64,000 nt of DNA from Chitinophaga ginsengisoli (GCF_003014595.1 NZ_PYGK01000001.1:248001-312000), one strand, 5' to 3'. Numbered from the stretch's first letter, positions 15,799-25,394 are shown. Translations and numbers: made by a program. The notes: a model not told the origin generated them from the letters alone.

Positions 15799-17925
15799 AT
15801 GTCTCTCGAAAAGTTTTCGTACGATAACCGTACCGTGAAATGGTTTGCATACGCCTGTATCGGCTGGGGGCTGATCGGTATGCTGGCCGGGTTGTGGGCT
15901 GCACTGGCGCTGGTGTTGCCCGACCTTAACCTGGGTTACGCACCTACAACATTTGGTCGTTTAAGACCAGTACACACCAATGCTGTCATCTTTGCCTTTG
16001 TAGGCAATGGCATCTTCATGGGTGTGTATTACTCATTACAACGCCTGTGTAAAGCACGCATGTTCAGTGATGTATTGAGTAAAATACATTTCTGGGGATG
16101 GCAGGCCATCATTGCCGGCGGTGCTATCACCTTACTGGCGGGCTGCACTACAGGTAAAGAATACGCAGAACTGGAATGGCCTTTTGATATTGCCATTACG
16201 CTGATCTGGGTTGTATTCGGTGCGAATATGCTGGGTACTATCATCCGTCGTCGTGAAGCGCATCTGTATGTGGCTATCTGGTTCTTTGTAGGCACGTGGG
16301 TGGCTATCGCCATGCTGCATATTGTGAACTCATTCGAGATGCCGGTCTCTTTCCTTAAAAGTTATTCCTGGTATGCGGGTGTGCAGGATGCCCTGGTTCA
16401 ATGGTGGTATGGACATAATGCCGTGGCCTTCTTCCTGACCACCCCATACTTAGGTCTCATGTACTATTTCGTTCCGAAGGCGGCCAACAGACCTGTATAT
16501 TCCTATCGCTGGTCCATCATCCACTTCTGGGCGCTGATCTTTATTTATATCTGGGCTGGCCCACACCACCTCTTATATACGGCGTTACCTGAATGGGCGC
16601 AATCCCTCGGCACGGTGTTCTCCATTATGCTGATCGCACCTTCCTGGGGCGGTATGCTGAATGGCTTGCTCACGCTGCGCGGTGCATGGGATCGTGTAAG
16701 AGAAGATGCTATCCTGAAATTCTTTGTAGTGGCGCTGACCTGTTATGGTATGGCCACCTTTGAAGGACCTATGTTATCCCTGAAAAATGTGAATGCTATC
16801 AGTCACTATACCGACTGGACCATCGCACACGTACACGTGGGAGCATTAGGCTGGAACGGATTCCTCACATTCGGTATCCTGTATTGGTTATTACCACGTC
16901 TTTTCACTACTGAACTATATTCCCGTAAATGGGCGAATACACACTTCTGGCTGGGCACACTGGGTATCATCTTCTATGTGATCCCATTATACTGGGCAGC
17001 CTTCACACAGAGTATGATGTGGAAACAGTTTACAGAAGAAGGACAGTTAAAATTCCAGTTCCTCGAAACAGTAAGTACCATCGTTCCTATGTATGCGCTG
17101 CGTGCAGTAGGTGGTGTGTTATATATCAGCGGTGTGGTGCTGATGATCGTCAACCTGGCTAAAACAGTACGTCGTGGCTCATTTGTAGCAAATGAAGCTG
17201 CTGAAGCAGCGCCATTGCCAAAGGTGATACAGACACATGGCAAATCACACTGGCATAACTGGATTGAACGCAGACCTATACAGCTGGCCGTTTTCAGCCT
17301 GGTAGCAGTAGCTATCGGAGGTATCCTGGAAATGGTCCCTACCTTCCTGATAAGAAGTAATATTCCTACTATCTCCAGCGTAAAACCATATACACCGCTT
17401 GAGTTACACGGCCGCGATGTGTATATCCGCGAGGGTTGTTATACCTGTCACTCACAGATGATCCGTCCTTTCCGCGATGAAGTAGCACGTTATGGTGAAT
17501 ACTCCAAAGCCGGTGAGTTTATTTACGATCACCCTTTCCAGTGGGGCTCTAAGAGAACAGGACCAGATCTGGCCAGGATAGGAGGGAAGTATCCTCACTC
17601 ATGGCACTACAATCACATGCTGGACCCAACGTCTATGTCTCCGGGTTCCATTATGCCACAGTATCCCTGGTTGTTTGATGATAAAGTAGATAAAGCAAAA
17701 ACACCTGCTATGATCAATGCCATGCGTAAACTGGGTGTACCATATCCCGCAGGATATGAGGCACAGGCCAATGCAGACATGAACAAACAGGCGGAAGGAA
17801 TAGCGGCTACATTGAAGAAAGACAAGCTGGAAGTAGCGCCGGATAAAGAGATCGTAGCGCTGATTGCTTACCTGCAGCGGCTGGGTGCTGATATCAAAAA
17901 CCCTGTGGTAGCAGAGAAAAAATAA
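15799..17925 (+). CDS. ccoNO: Fused cbb3 cytochrome c oxidase subunits I and II (CcoN-CcoO)
   Basis: A 708-residue fusion. Residues 1 to about 460 are the 12-helix haem-copper oxidase subunit CcoN, with haem/CuB His clusters such as RPVHTNAV, WWYGHNAVAFF, GPHHLLYTALP and TIAHVHVGALGWNG. A further helix (about 500-520) leads into CcoO, a membrane-anchored mono-haem cytochrome c with CYTCHSQMIRPF and the axial Met in PGSIMPQYPWLF. The enzyme reduces oxygen to water at very low oxygen and pumps protons. The fusion is common in Bacteroidota. It is 53 bp after ccoS. Confidence 0.96.
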   Translation: MSLEKFSYDNRTVKWFAYACIGWGLIGMLAGLWAALALVLPDLNLGYAPTTFGRLRPVHTNAVIFAFVGNGIFMGVYYSLQRLCKARMFSDVLSKIHFWGWQAIIAGGAITLLAGCTTGKEYAELEWPFDIAITLIWVVFGANMLGTIIRRREAHLYVAIWFFVGTWVAIAMLHIVNSFEMPVSFLKSYSWYAGVQDALVQWWYGHNAVAFFLTTPYLGLMYYFVPKAANRPVYSYRWSIIHFWALIFIYIWAGPHHLLYTALPEWAQSLGTVFSIMLIAPSWGGMLNGLLTLRGAWDRVREDAILKFFVVALTCYGMATFEGPMLSLKNVNAISHYTDWTIAHVHVGALGWNGFLTFGILYWLLPRLFTTELYSRKWANTHFWLGTLGIIFYVIPLYWAAFTQSMMWKQFTEEGQLKFQFLETVSTIVPMYALRAVGGVLYISGVVLMIVNLAKTVRRGSFVANEAAEAAPLPKVIQTHGKSHWHNWIERRPIQLAVFSLVAVAIGGILEMVPTFLIRSNIPTISSVKPYTPLELHGRDVYIREGCYTCHSQMIRPFRDEVARYGEYSKAGEFIYDHPFQWGSKRTGPDLARIGGKYPHSWHYNHMLDPTSMSPGSIMPQYPWLFDDKVDKAKTPAMINAMRKLGVPYPAGYEAQANADMNKQAEGIAATLKKDKLEVAPDKEIVALIAYLQRLGADIKNPVVAEKK

Positions 17926-17953
17926 TCTGATCAATTGTAAAATCTCAATAGCA

Positions 17954-18118
17954 ATGAAATTCATCAATTACCTGCAATCCATTACAGGTGTAAGTATATA
18001 CCCGCTGGCCTCCCTGTGCATATTCACCATATTCTTCATAGGGGCAGCTTTCTGGGCACTCAAGGCTGATAAAAGCATGATAGACCATATACGGAACATC
18101 CCGCTGGATGACCGCTGA
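17954..18118 (+). CDS. ccoQ: CcoQ-like small cbb3 subunit
   Basis: A 54-residue protein too small to be flagged by length. It begins MKFINYLQSITGVSIYPLAS, has one hydrophobic helix (about residues 18-40) and ends with ALKADKSMIDHIRNIPLDD. This pattern, YPL-helix-KADK-NIPLDD, is that of Bacteroidota CcoQ/FixQ proteins, which stabilise the oxidase. Its position between ccoNO and ccoP is exactly where ccoQ is expected. ATG at 17954, TGA at 18116. Confidence 0.85.
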   Translation: MKFINYLQSITGVSIYPLASLCIFTIFFIGAAFWALKADKSMIDHIRNIPLDDR

Positions 18119-18158
18119 TCGCAGCATGCATATTTTATCATTTCCTAATCGCAACATT

Positions 18159-19262
18159 ATGAACAAGAAATCAATCACTATAACAGGCTTATTCCTCTTT
18201 ACCCTATGCCTGCTGAATAGCCTGCCGGCAGCAGCACAATACAAGCCCACCCCACCATCAGAACTGGGGCATCCGGTGGCCATCGTGCTGTTAACGGTTA
18301 TCATAGGCCTGCTGATCGTCATTGCCATACTGGGTAGTGCTGTACTCAGCGCCATGGACGTATACAGGGAACGGGTAAAAAGTGAAAAAAGCAAAGCGAT
18401 CGTTTCCATAGCCCTCCTGATAGCAGGTATGCTCACTTCCAACAGCCTGCTGGCACAGGAAGCAACAGCAGCGGCGGAAACGGCCAAACCTGCTGTTACC
18501 ACTATCATCAGCGGCCTTTCCAACACCTCTTTTTACGTGCTGACCTCCGTCATTTCACTGGAGATCTTCATCATTATCACCCTCCTGTATACACTGCGCG
18601 TACTGTTAGGTATAGAAAGGAAAAAGAAGACCGCGGTTGCTGGCAAACCAAGAATACACTGGCTCGAAAAACTCAACCAGACCAAAACACTGGATGCTGC
18701 GTCAGAGATGGAAGAAGATATGGGGCATGATTACGACGGCATCCGTGAGCTGAACAACCCTACTCCTCCCTGGTGGAGATGGGCCTTCTACTGCAGTATG
18801 GTGTTTGCCGTTGTGTATCTCTGGCGCTTCCAGATAGCACACTCCGCACCATCACAGCTGGAAGAACTGGCCATTGCAGAAGCAGATGCCGCCGCCGCGA
18901 AAGAAGAATATCTGAAAAATGCCGCTAACAACATCGACGAAAATAGTGTAACACTACTGACCGGTGCTGATGATATTGCCAGCGGACAGAAAATATTCTC
19001 CACCAGTTGTGCTCCATGCCATGGTCCTCAGGCCCAGGGCGTTGTAGGGCCCAATCTGACGGATGATTACTGGTTACATGGTGGAAAGATAAAAGCCGTG
19101 TTCACCACTATCAAGTATGGTGTACCAGAGAAAGGTATGAAATCATGGAAAGACGATTTCTCTCCAAAACAACTGGCCCAGTTAGCCAGCTATATCAAGA
19201 GTATCCGTGGATCTAATCCACCTAATCCGAAGGAGCCGCAGGGCGCATTAGAAAAAGAATAG
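18159..19262 (+). CDS. ccoP: cbb3 oxidase subunit III (CcoP), mono-haem form
   Basis: A 367-residue membrane cytochrome. Signal or first helix at residues 4-25, helices about 38-62, 82-100, 118-145 and 205-225, then a periplasmic cytochrome c domain with one CxxCH, SCAPCHGPQAQGVVGPNLTD, and Met in EKGMKSW. Proteobacterial CcoP carries two haem domains; only one CxxCH is present here. It passes electrons to CcoO. ATG 18159 is preferred since it starts with a signal-like sequence; an in-frame extension to 18108 would overlap ccoQ. Confidence 0.93.
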   Translation: MNKKSITITGLFLFTLCLLNSLPAAAQYKPTPPSELGHPVAIVLLTVIIGLLIVIAILGSAVLSAMDVYRERVKSEKSKAIVSIALLIAGMLTSNSLLAQEATAAAETAKPAVTTIISGLSNTSFYVLTSVISLEIFIIITLLYTLRVLLGIERKKKTAVAGKPRIHWLEKLNQTKTLDAASEMEEDMGHDYDGIRELNNPTPPWWRWAFYCSMVFAVVYLWRFQIAHSAPSQLEELAIAEADAAAAKEEYLKNAANNIDENSVTLLTGADDIASGQKIFSTSCAPCHGPQAQGVVGPNLTDDYWLHGGKIKAVFTTIKYGVPEKGMKSWKDDFSPKQLAQLASYIKSIRGSNPPNPKEPQGALEKE

Positions 19263-19290
19263 ACCTGATTTAAGTTAAACATATTTCGTG

Positions 19291-20676
19291 ATGGAAGAAG
19301 AATCGTTCAGAGACAGCCTGGCGACTGTTGATAAACAAGGAAAACGTAGCTGGATATATAGCCAGAAGCCGAAAGGCAAACTCTATAACGCGAGGAGTGT
19401 GCTAAGCTTCCTTTATTTCCTTGCGTTTTTTGCCGGCCCATTCATTAAAATGAATGGCCGGCCCTTGTTTTTGTTCAACGTTATTGACGGCAGATTTATA
19501 TTGTTTGGCGCTATATTCTGGCCACAGGATTTCTTCATATTCGGGCTGGCCATGGTGGCATTTATTCTTTTCATCGTCGTCTTCACTATGGCATTCGGTC
19601 GCCTGTTCTGCGGATGGGCATGTCCACAGACCATCTTCATGGAAATGCTGTTCCGCAAAATAGAATACTGGATAGAAGGCGACGCCTCTGCCCAGAAACT
19701 TTTAAACAAAGCGCCCTGGAATACGGATAAGATCGTGCGGAAGACCAGTAAACATATACTCTTCTATCTGCTGTCTTTCCTGATCGCCAATACATTCCTG
19801 GCCTATATCATCGGTATAGACAGTTTACTGGGCATCATAACAGGTCCTGTTACAGAACACACCGGCGGCCTTGCCAGTATGATCGTTTTTGCAGGCGTGT
19901 TCTATGGTGTGTTTGCCTTTTTCAGGGAACAGGTTTGTACAGTAGTATGTCCTTATGGCCGTCTTCAGGGGGTGCTGCTGGACAGGGATTCTGTAGTGGT
20001 TGCATACGATTATACAAGAGGGGAACCCCGTGGGCATTTTAAGAAGAATGCAGATAACAACCTGGGTGATTGTATTGATTGCCATCAATGTGTGAAGGTT
20101 TGTCCGACGGGTATAGATATCCGCAATGGTACACAGCTGGAATGTGTAAACTGTACGGCCTGTATTGATGCCTGCAACTTTATGATGGAAAAAACAGGAC
20201 GTCCTCTTCATCTCATCCGCTATGCGTCGGAGAATGGGATCGCCAACAAACAACCATTACACTTTACTACAAGACTTAAAGTATACAGTTCCATCCTGGT
20301 GATACTGCTTACAGCCATTACCTGGATGCTGGCAAGCCGGAAGCCTGTAAGCGGCACTATTATCCGTACAGCAGGGATGTTGTACCAGGAAAGGGGTGCA
20401 GACAGTATCTCCAATCTTTACCGGATCAAACTGGTGAACAAAACAACCAGCGATATTCCTCTCCGTTTACAGCTGGAAGATGCAGCCGGCAAAATAGAAC
20501 TGCTTGGGCATCAGCAGATACAGGTAAAAGGGGAACAACAGGGCGAAGGGATCTTCTTCGTTGTATTACCCCGCACAGCTATTAAAAAACGTAAAACTGC
20601 TTTACATATCACACTGTATGCAGGCGATAAAAAGACTGGCACCCTCAGCACCACGTTTCTGGGGCCAGCGCAGTAA
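19291..20676 (+). CDS. ccoG: cbb3 oxidase accessory protein CcoG (FixG/RdxA), iron-sulfur
   Basis: A 461-residue membrane ferredoxin. Helices flank the motifs CGWACPQTIFMEML and CTVVCPYGRLQG, followed by two 4Fe-4S clusters of bacterial ferredoxin type: CIDCHQCVKVCPTG and CVNCTACIDACNFM. The C-terminal domain (about 340-461) is a periplasmic Ig-like fold. CcoG reduces Cu(II) to Cu(I) for cbb3 maturation in characterised bacteria. It is 28 bp after ccoP. A GTG one codon upstream (19288) is an alternative start. Confidence 0.95.
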   Translation: MEEESFRDSLATVDKQGKRSWIYSQKPKGKLYNARSVLSFLYFLAFFAGPFIKMNGRPLFLFNVIDGRFILFGAIFWPQDFFIFGLAMVAFILFIVVFTMAFGRLFCGWACPQTIFMEMLFRKIEYWIEGDASAQKLLNKAPWNTDKIVRKTSKHILFYLLSFLIANTFLAYIIGIDSLLGIITGPVTEHTGGLASMIVFAGVFYGVFAFFREQVCTVVCPYGRLQGVLLDRDSVVVAYDYTRGEPRGHFKKNADNNLGDCIDCHQCVKVCPTGIDIRNGTQLECVNCTACIDACNFMMEKTGRPLHLIRYASENGIANKQPLHFTTRLKVYSSILVILLTAITWMLASRKPVSGTIIRTAGMLYQERGADSISNLYRIKLVNKTTSDIPLRLQLEDAAGKIELLGHQQIQVKGEQQGEGIFFVVLPRTAIKKRKTALHITLYAGDKKTGTLSTTFLGPAQ

Positions 20677-20706
20677 ATGTATATCCTTCATCAAAACATT
20701 CAAATC

Positions 20707-21144
20707 ATGAACTGGGGTCATAAAATCATCATCGTATTCATTCTTTTTGCAGTGGGCATCCTCACACTGGTCACCAAAAGCATGCGTACCCGCATAGACA
20801 TGGTTACGCCCAATTATTATGCAGAAGAGCTGAAATATCAGCAGGTGATCGATGGCAGGAAAGCCGCGCTTACCCTTTCTTCCCCTGTCAGCATCAACCA
20901 GTCAGCTAACTCAGTAGGCATTCTTTTCCCTGCTGAAATGCAGGGTATTCCTTTAAAGGGCAATGTGTTGTTCTACCGGGCATCAGACTCCCGTCAGGAC
21001 GTTTCCCTGCCTTTACAGCCAGATGAGAACGGGCTGTTGCTGGTCAGTAAGAAAAGATTTCAGAAAGGCAATTACCGGGTGCAATTGCAATGGGAGGCAA
21101 AGGGAACGCAATATTACCAGGAAAGTTTTGTAACCGTTAACTGA
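20707..21144 (+). CDS. fixH: FixH/CcoH family protein
   Basis: A 145-residue single-pass membrane protein starting MNWGHKIIIVFILFAVGIL, with the family pattern of a helix followed by TPNYYAEELKYQQVIDG and a beta-rich periplasmic domain. FixH/CcoH assists cbb3 assembly and interacts with CcoI and CcoP. An ATG at 20677 abuts the ccoG stop codon but MNWG at 20707 is the usual family start. The next gene starts 8 bp downstream. Confidence 0.88.
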   Translation: MNWGHKIIIVFILFAVGILTLVTKSMRTRIDMVTPNYYAEELKYQQVIDGRKAALTLSSPVSINQSANSVGILFPAEMQGIPLKGNVLFYRASDSRQDVSLPLQPDENGLLLVSKKRFQKGNYRVQLQWEAKGTQYYQESFVTVN

Positions 21145-21152
21145 GACAGACC

Positions 21153-21869
21153 ATGCTTCTGACGTTCCTGTATGCCCTGTCATTGGGCTTTATTGGTAGC
21201 TTCCACTGTATCGGTATGTGTGGGCCTATTGCGCTCACGCTGCCGGTGCAACACCTGGACGGTGTGCGTAAGCAGGTGGGCATCCTGCTGTATAATGCAG
21301 GAAGGGTGACTGCCTATGCCGGGCTGGGTATTGTTTCCGGATGGCTGGGCAGGCAATTTTTCCTGGGAGGGCTACAGCAATGGTTATCTATTCTGCTGGG
21401 GGCTGGCATGTTGCTGCTGATCGTGTTGCAATATGGCTTCCGTCGTACCCGCTTTTCGCTCAGTACAGGCTTTTATACCCGTCATATCAAAACAATGCTG
21501 GGCAATCTGCTTCGCCGGCAGCAGCAACATACCTTGTATGCTATCGGCTTCCTGAATGGCTTATTGCCCTGTGGCCTGGTATGGTTTGCTATTACCGGCG
21601 CAGTAGCTACCGGCAGTTCTCTGCAGGGCGCCCTTTTTATGGCTGCTTTTGGTACGGGTACGCTGCCTGCTATGATTGCGCTTAGCTGGTGCAACGATCT
21701 TATCAGTATACGCCTCCGTAACCGTTTACGTCGCTGTATTCCATACGTCATCACTATAATGGCCGTTTTGCTCATTATGCGCGGGCTTAATCTGAACATT
21801 CCATATGTCAGCCCCGCATTGGCTGCACCCGGCGAAAAAGTCACAGAACACTGCTTTAAACCATCCTGA
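21153..21869 (+). CDS. TauE/SafE-like (DsbD_2/UreH) membrane protein of the cbb3 cluster
   Basis: A 238-residue protein with about six membrane helices. The first helix has GFIGSFHCIGMCGPIAL and a second repeat has GFLNGLLPCGLVW; this CxxxC/CG arrangement is typical of the urease-accessory UreH/DsbD_2-like branch often annotated as sulfite exporter TauE/SafE. Members are routinely found at the end of cbb3 operons and are thought to help copper or redox supply; that role is inferred here from position. It ends 1 bp before hemN. Confidence 0.82.
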   Translation: MLLTFLYALSLGFIGSFHCIGMCGPIALTLPVQHLDGVRKQVGILLYNAGRVTAYAGLGIVSGWLGRQFFLGGLQQWLSILLGAGMLLLIVLQYGFRRTRFSLSTGFYTRHIKTMLGNLLRRQQQHTLYAIGFLNGLLPCGLVWFAITGAVATGSSLQGALFMAAFGTGTLPAMIALSWCNDLISIRLRNRLRRCIPYVITIMAVLLIMRGLNLNIPYVSPALAAPGEKVTEHCFKPS

Positions 21870-21870
21870 T

Positions 21871-23229
21871 ATGCAACTCATCAGAAAATATAATACTGCT
21901 GCTCCGCGCTATACAAGTTATCCCACGGTTCCTTACTGGGACGAGCAGACCTTTGATATCGATACCTGGAAGCAGACTTTACTACAATCATTCCGCGCCA
22001 CCAACCACACTGAAGGGATCAGCATCTACATACATCTGCCTTACTGTGAACAACTGTGTACATACTGCGGCTGCAACAAACACATCACCGTCAATCACGG
22101 TGTTGAAGCCCCTTATATACAATCGATCCTCAATGAGTGGGAGCTCTACCTGCAGCTTTTCAAGGAACGTCCCCGCATCAGGGAGATTCATCTGGGAGGA
22201 GGAACACCGACTTTCTTTAGTCCGCAAAATCTTCACAACTTACTTTCCCGTATTTATCTCCATGCCGACCTGCTGCCTGATGCAACACTCAGCTTTGAAG
22301 GGCATCCTAACAATACCACCAAAGCGCATATGCTGACGCTTTATAACCTGGGCTTCCGCCGTATGAGTCTGGGCATCCAGGACTTTGATCCGCGGGTGCA
22401 GGACATCATTAACCGGATACAGCCCTATGAGACGGTGGAAGAAGTTACCGCCATTGCAAGAGCCATCGGTTATACTTCTATCAACTATGATCTGGTGTAT
22501 GGTTTACCCTTACAAACCATGGCGAGTGTAGGAGATACGATCAATAAAGTCATGCAGCTGAGGCCAGACAGGATCTCTTTTTACAGTTATGCACATGTTC
22601 CCTGGGTAAAGGGAGTAGGACAGCGGCGTTATTCTGAAGCAGACCTTCCTAAAGACGAAGAAAAGAGAGCGCTCTATGAGCTGGGTAAAACACTGTTCGC
22701 AGAGAACGGCTATACAGAGATCGGGATGGACCACTTTGCTTTACCGCACGACAGTTTGTACCAGGCCTGGAATCAGGGATCACTACACCGGAACTTTATG
22801 GGATATACCGATCAACATACTTCATTGATGATCGGGTTGGGCGCTTCCTCCATAGGAGACAGCTGGTATGCATATACACAAAATGAAAAGCGGATCGCTA
22901 TATGGCAACAGTTGGTGAACAGCGGACAGTTCCCTGTAGTGCGTGGTCATATCCTGGATACCGAAGATCTGTTATTGCGCCGCCATATTCATGCCCTCAT
23001 GTGTAGCTTTAAGACATCTCTGAGCCAGGCAGACAGGGAAAACAATGTTATAGCAGAATGCCTGCAAAGGCTTGAGGAGCTTGAGAAAGACGGGCTGGTA
23101 CATATCACGGAAGATGCAGTATCTGTTACTGTAAAAGGCCGGCCATTTATCCGCAATATCTGTATGGCTTTTGATGCCCGCTTATGGAGAAAGCTGCCAC
23201 AATCTCAACTGTTCAGTACTGCTATCTGA
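21871..23229 (+). CDS. hemN: Oxygen-independent coproporphyrinogen III oxidase
   Basis: A 452-residue radical SAM enzyme. It starts MQLIRKYNTAAPRYTSYPTV, typical of HemN. The 4Fe-4S motif is YCEQLCTYCGCNKH (CxxxCxxC plus a further Cys), followed by the glycine-rich HLGGGTPTF. It decarboxylates coproporphyrinogen III without oxygen, supplying haem when oxygen is scarce. Being last in the cbb3 cluster links haem supply to the low-oxygen oxidase. ATG 21871 is taken since it lies 1 bp after the previous stop; a longer frame from 21805 overlaps that gene and lacks family similarity. Confidence 0.95.
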   Translation: MQLIRKYNTAAPRYTSYPTVPYWDEQTFDIDTWKQTLLQSFRATNHTEGISIYIHLPYCEQLCTYCGCNKHITVNHGVEAPYIQSILNEWELYLQLFKERPRIREIHLGGGTPTFFSPQNLHNLLSRIYLHADLLPDATLSFEGHPNNTTKAHMLTLYNLGFRRMSLGIQDFDPRVQDIINRIQPYETVEEVTAIARAIGYTSINYDLVYGLPLQTMASVGDTINKVMQLRPDRISFYSYAHVPWVKGVGQRRYSEADLPKDEEKRALYELGKTLFAENGYTEIGMDHFALPHDSLYQAWNQGSLHRNFMGYTDQHTSLMIGLGASSIGDSWYAYTQNEKRIAIWQQLVNSGQFPVVRGHILDTEDLLLRRHIHALMCSFKTSLSQADRENNVIAECLQRLEELEKDGLVHITEDAVSVTVKGRPFIRNICMAFDARLWRKLPQSQLFSTAI

Positions 23230-23357
23230 GGTTTTCCAAGCTTATTCACTTCATTCTTATCACTTTACACCCGTTTACATTCAGTTACTGAAAGTTGCTG
23301 TGCTTTTCCAAAAAATGGAATTTATAAACATCTCCTGCATAAGGTGATAAAAAGAGC

Positions 23358-23383
23358 TTATCTCTTCTTATCTGAAGAGATAA
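23358..23383. repeat. 10-bp perfect hairpin
   Basis: TTATCTCTTC (23358-23367) and its complement at 23374-23383 around a 6-nt loop; there is no T-run after it on the plus strand, so its role is unclear. Confidence 0.6.
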
Positions 23384-23443
23384 AAATGAGGTTGCTGAAT
23401 CAGCGGAAACACTTGCAGGGAAAGGATTTCAGAGGGCATTAAA

Positions 23444-23476
23444 AAAGTCTGACCGTGTTTACAATCAGACTTTCTT
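23444..23476 (+). terminator. Terminator-like hairpin
   Basis: AAAGTCTGA (23444-23452) pairs with TCAGACTTT (23465-23473), with a short T-rich end. It lies 215 bp after hemN. Confidence 0.6.
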
Positions 23477-23683
23477 GTTATGTGAATGGGTTAGTAAGTA
23501 CAGGGAACAAAAATTCCCTACACAATATTAAAAAGAATTTCATGACAAAAGAAAAAAAATGCAAACTTTTTTATTCACACACTAAAAAAAATGTGGATAA
23601 CAACAGTTACAAAGAAGCGTTAAAACTTCATTTCTCTTCTTGATGAAACAAAAACGGGTGAATAATCGTATTGTATTCTCTAC

Positions 23684-23691
23684 TACCTTTG
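23684..23691 (+). promoter_or_regulatory. -7 promoter element (TACCTTTG) for the LpxD-like gene
   Basis: Matches TAnnTTTG and ends 21 bp before the ATG at 23713. Confidence 0.5.
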
Positions 23692-23712
23692 CTCCACTAA
23701 ACAACCGAAAAC

Positions 23713-24657
23713 ATGAAGTTTAATGAACCGATCGCGGTAACGGAAATAGCAGCATTCATAGGCGCAGAGCTGGAAGGCGACGATACATTGATGGCCACCG
23801 GCATCAATGAGATCCATAAGGTAGAACCAGGTGATATTTCTTTTGTGGACTTTGCGAAGTACTATGATGCCTGCCTGAAATCGGCAGCTACGATTATCAT
23901 CATTAATAAAAAAGTGACTTGCCCTCCGGGTAAAGTATTACTCGTGCTGGACGATCCGTTCAGTGCTTATGTAAAACTGGTAAAACGCTTCCGTCCTTTT
24001 GAACCAGCCACCAACCCCATCAGCGCGTCTGCTGTAATAGGCGAGGGGACTATTATACAGCCGAATGTATTCGTTGGTAATCATGTTACTATCGGTACCA
24101 ATTGTATCATTCATCCCAACGTAACTATTTACGACAATTCCATTATCGGAAACAATGTGATCATTCATGCAGGTACTGTGATCGGTGCTGATGCCTTTTA
24201 CTTTAAAAAACGGGCCGACAGGGAGGTGATGTATGATAAAATGGAAAGCTGCGGAAGGGTGATCATTGAAGATGATGTTGAAATAGGCGCCGGCTGTACC
24301 ATTGACAAAGGTGTAAGTGGTGATACCATTATCGGCCGTGGCACGAAATTCGATAACATGATCCATATAGGACATGGTACCGTTATTGGCCGCAACTGTC
24401 TCTTTGCCGGTCAGGTAGGTGTAGGCGGTAAAGCGCATATAGAAGACAATGTGATCCTTTGGGGACAGGTAGGTGTTTCTAAAGACCTTACTATCGGAAA
24501 GGGTGCTGTTGTGCTGGCGCAGAGTGGTGTACCTGCTTCACTGGAGGGAGGTAAGGTATACTTTGGTTCTCCTGTAGAAGATGCCAAAGTTAAAATGAAG
24601 GAAATAAACTGGATCAAACGTATCCCTGAGATCTGGCAAAAGCTGTATGGCAATTGA
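23713..24657 (+). CDS. lpxD: LpxD-like UDP-3-O-acylglucosamine N-acyltransferase
   Basis: A 314-residue acyltransferase. An N-terminal uridine-binding-like domain (about residues 1-95) precedes a left-handed beta-helix of hexapeptide repeats (for example VIGEGTIIQPNVFVGNHV). The putative catalytic His is in NMIHIGHGTVIG. The short C-terminal helix ends with RIPEIWQKLYGN. LpxD adds the second acyl chain in lipid A synthesis. The protein is shorter than the usual 340 residues and Bacteroidota often have a second LpxD-like paralogue, so this may be the paralogue, not the housekeeping enzyme. Confidence 0.8.
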   Translation: MKFNEPIAVTEIAAFIGAELEGDDTLMATGINEIHKVEPGDISFVDFAKYYDACLKSAATIIIINKKVTCPPGKVLLVLDDPFSAYVKLVKRFRPFEPATNPISASAVIGEGTIIQPNVFVGNHVTIGTNCIIHPNVTIYDNSIIGNNVIIHAGTVIGADAFYFKKRADREVMYDKMESCGRVIIEDDVEIGAGCTIDKGVSGDTIIGRGTKFDNMIHIGHGTVIGRNCLFAGQVGVGGKAHIEDNVILWGQVGVSKDLTIGKGAVVLAQSGVPASLEGGKVYFGSPVEDAKVKMKEINWIKRIPEIWQKLYGN

Positions 24658-24668
24658 TATACTATTTC

Positions 24669-24700
24669 AAAGGCTTCATGTGGTTGCATGAAGCCTTTTA
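24669..24700 (+). terminator. Terminator of the LpxD-like gene
   Basis: Perfect 12-bp arms AAAGGCTTCATG (24669-24680) and complement (24687-24698), 6-nt loop, then T-rich end. Confidence 0.85.
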
Positions 24701-24716
24701 GTTTAAGCACTTTTCT

Positions 24717-25391
24717 ATGTTCCGTAATATGTTCGCCCTGATATTCCTGGTGGCCGCTTATACCAATGTATTTGCCCAGGAAGGACTTTATACCTCCGCA
24801 CAGGAGTGGCCCGTAAAGATTAGTGACGGTTGGTTTACCGCCAGAACGATCTCCTTTGGTCAGTATGCTACCTCTTCCAGGAAAAACGGGATAGCTGACA
24901 AAGAAATCGTCAGCTTCATCAAAGACCCTTTGAACCCCTTCAATTGCAGGGTAAGTGGTAAGGATGAAAACATACTGATACAAGTTATACAGGCAGCTCA
25001 CATTGCTTTTTCCGGCCATTCCCTGCCCTCATTTCTGGACAATATGCCGGCTACTGCACTCTTCTCCTACATACTGATCAACGGGACGAAAAATGAGCCT
25101 CTAAAGCGATGGGAGATGATCCTGAAAGATGTGAATTACCTGGAACTGAATGAGAATAAACCGGCAGGCATCCTGCGCTCAGCAGATGATGAGGTACGTC
25201 TTACTGCCCATAACCGGTTCGGTACTAAAAACTCTTATGAAAATATCTGTTATGAATTTCATATCCGCCGGCAGGTAGTGGCGGCTGTTGTTACCGGGGC
25301 GCATCCCCGTGTATGGATGAGCGCGGAGATGGAAGGGAAGCCTCTCCAACCGGTATTGGTTGCTGCAATAGGCGCGCTCCTCGTCAGATAA
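24717..25391 (+). CDS. Secreted protein of unknown function
   Basis: A 224-residue protein with a signal peptide (MFRNMFALIFLVAAYTNVFA, cleavage near AQE). The mature part has no motif I recognise. It contains mixed polar sequence such as WFTARTISFGQYATSSRKNG and ends in a short hydrophobic stretch (PVLVAAIGALLV, the last 14 residues). It starts 16 bp after the terminator hairpin of the LpxD-like gene and ends 3 bp before the convergent epimerase stop. The clear signal peptide and full-length open frame support it as real; function unknown. Confidence 0.7.
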   Translation: MFRNMFALIFLVAAYTNVFAQEGLYTSAQEWPVKISDGWFTARTISFGQYATSSRKNGIADKEIVSFIKDPLNPFNCRVSGKDENILIQVIQAAHIAFSGHSLPSFLDNMPATALFSYILINGTKNEPLKRWEMILKDVNYLELNENKPAGILRSADDEVRLTAHNRFGTKNSYENICYEFHIRRQVVAAVVTGAHPRVWMSAEMEGKPLQPVLVAAIGALLVR

Positions 25392-25394
25392 AGG

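Larger units (their letters stand above)
23230..23712. other. AT-rich intergenic region after the cbb3 cluster
   Basis: About 480 bp with two hairpins (23358-23383 and 23444-23473) and a -7 element for the next gene. A 62-codon A-rich frame at 23455-23643 has no recognisable features and I do not call it. Confidence 0.6.

Noticed and set aside
23455..23643. 62-codon frame after hemN
   Set aside because: Starts inside a terminator-like hairpin, A-rich, no signal or motif.
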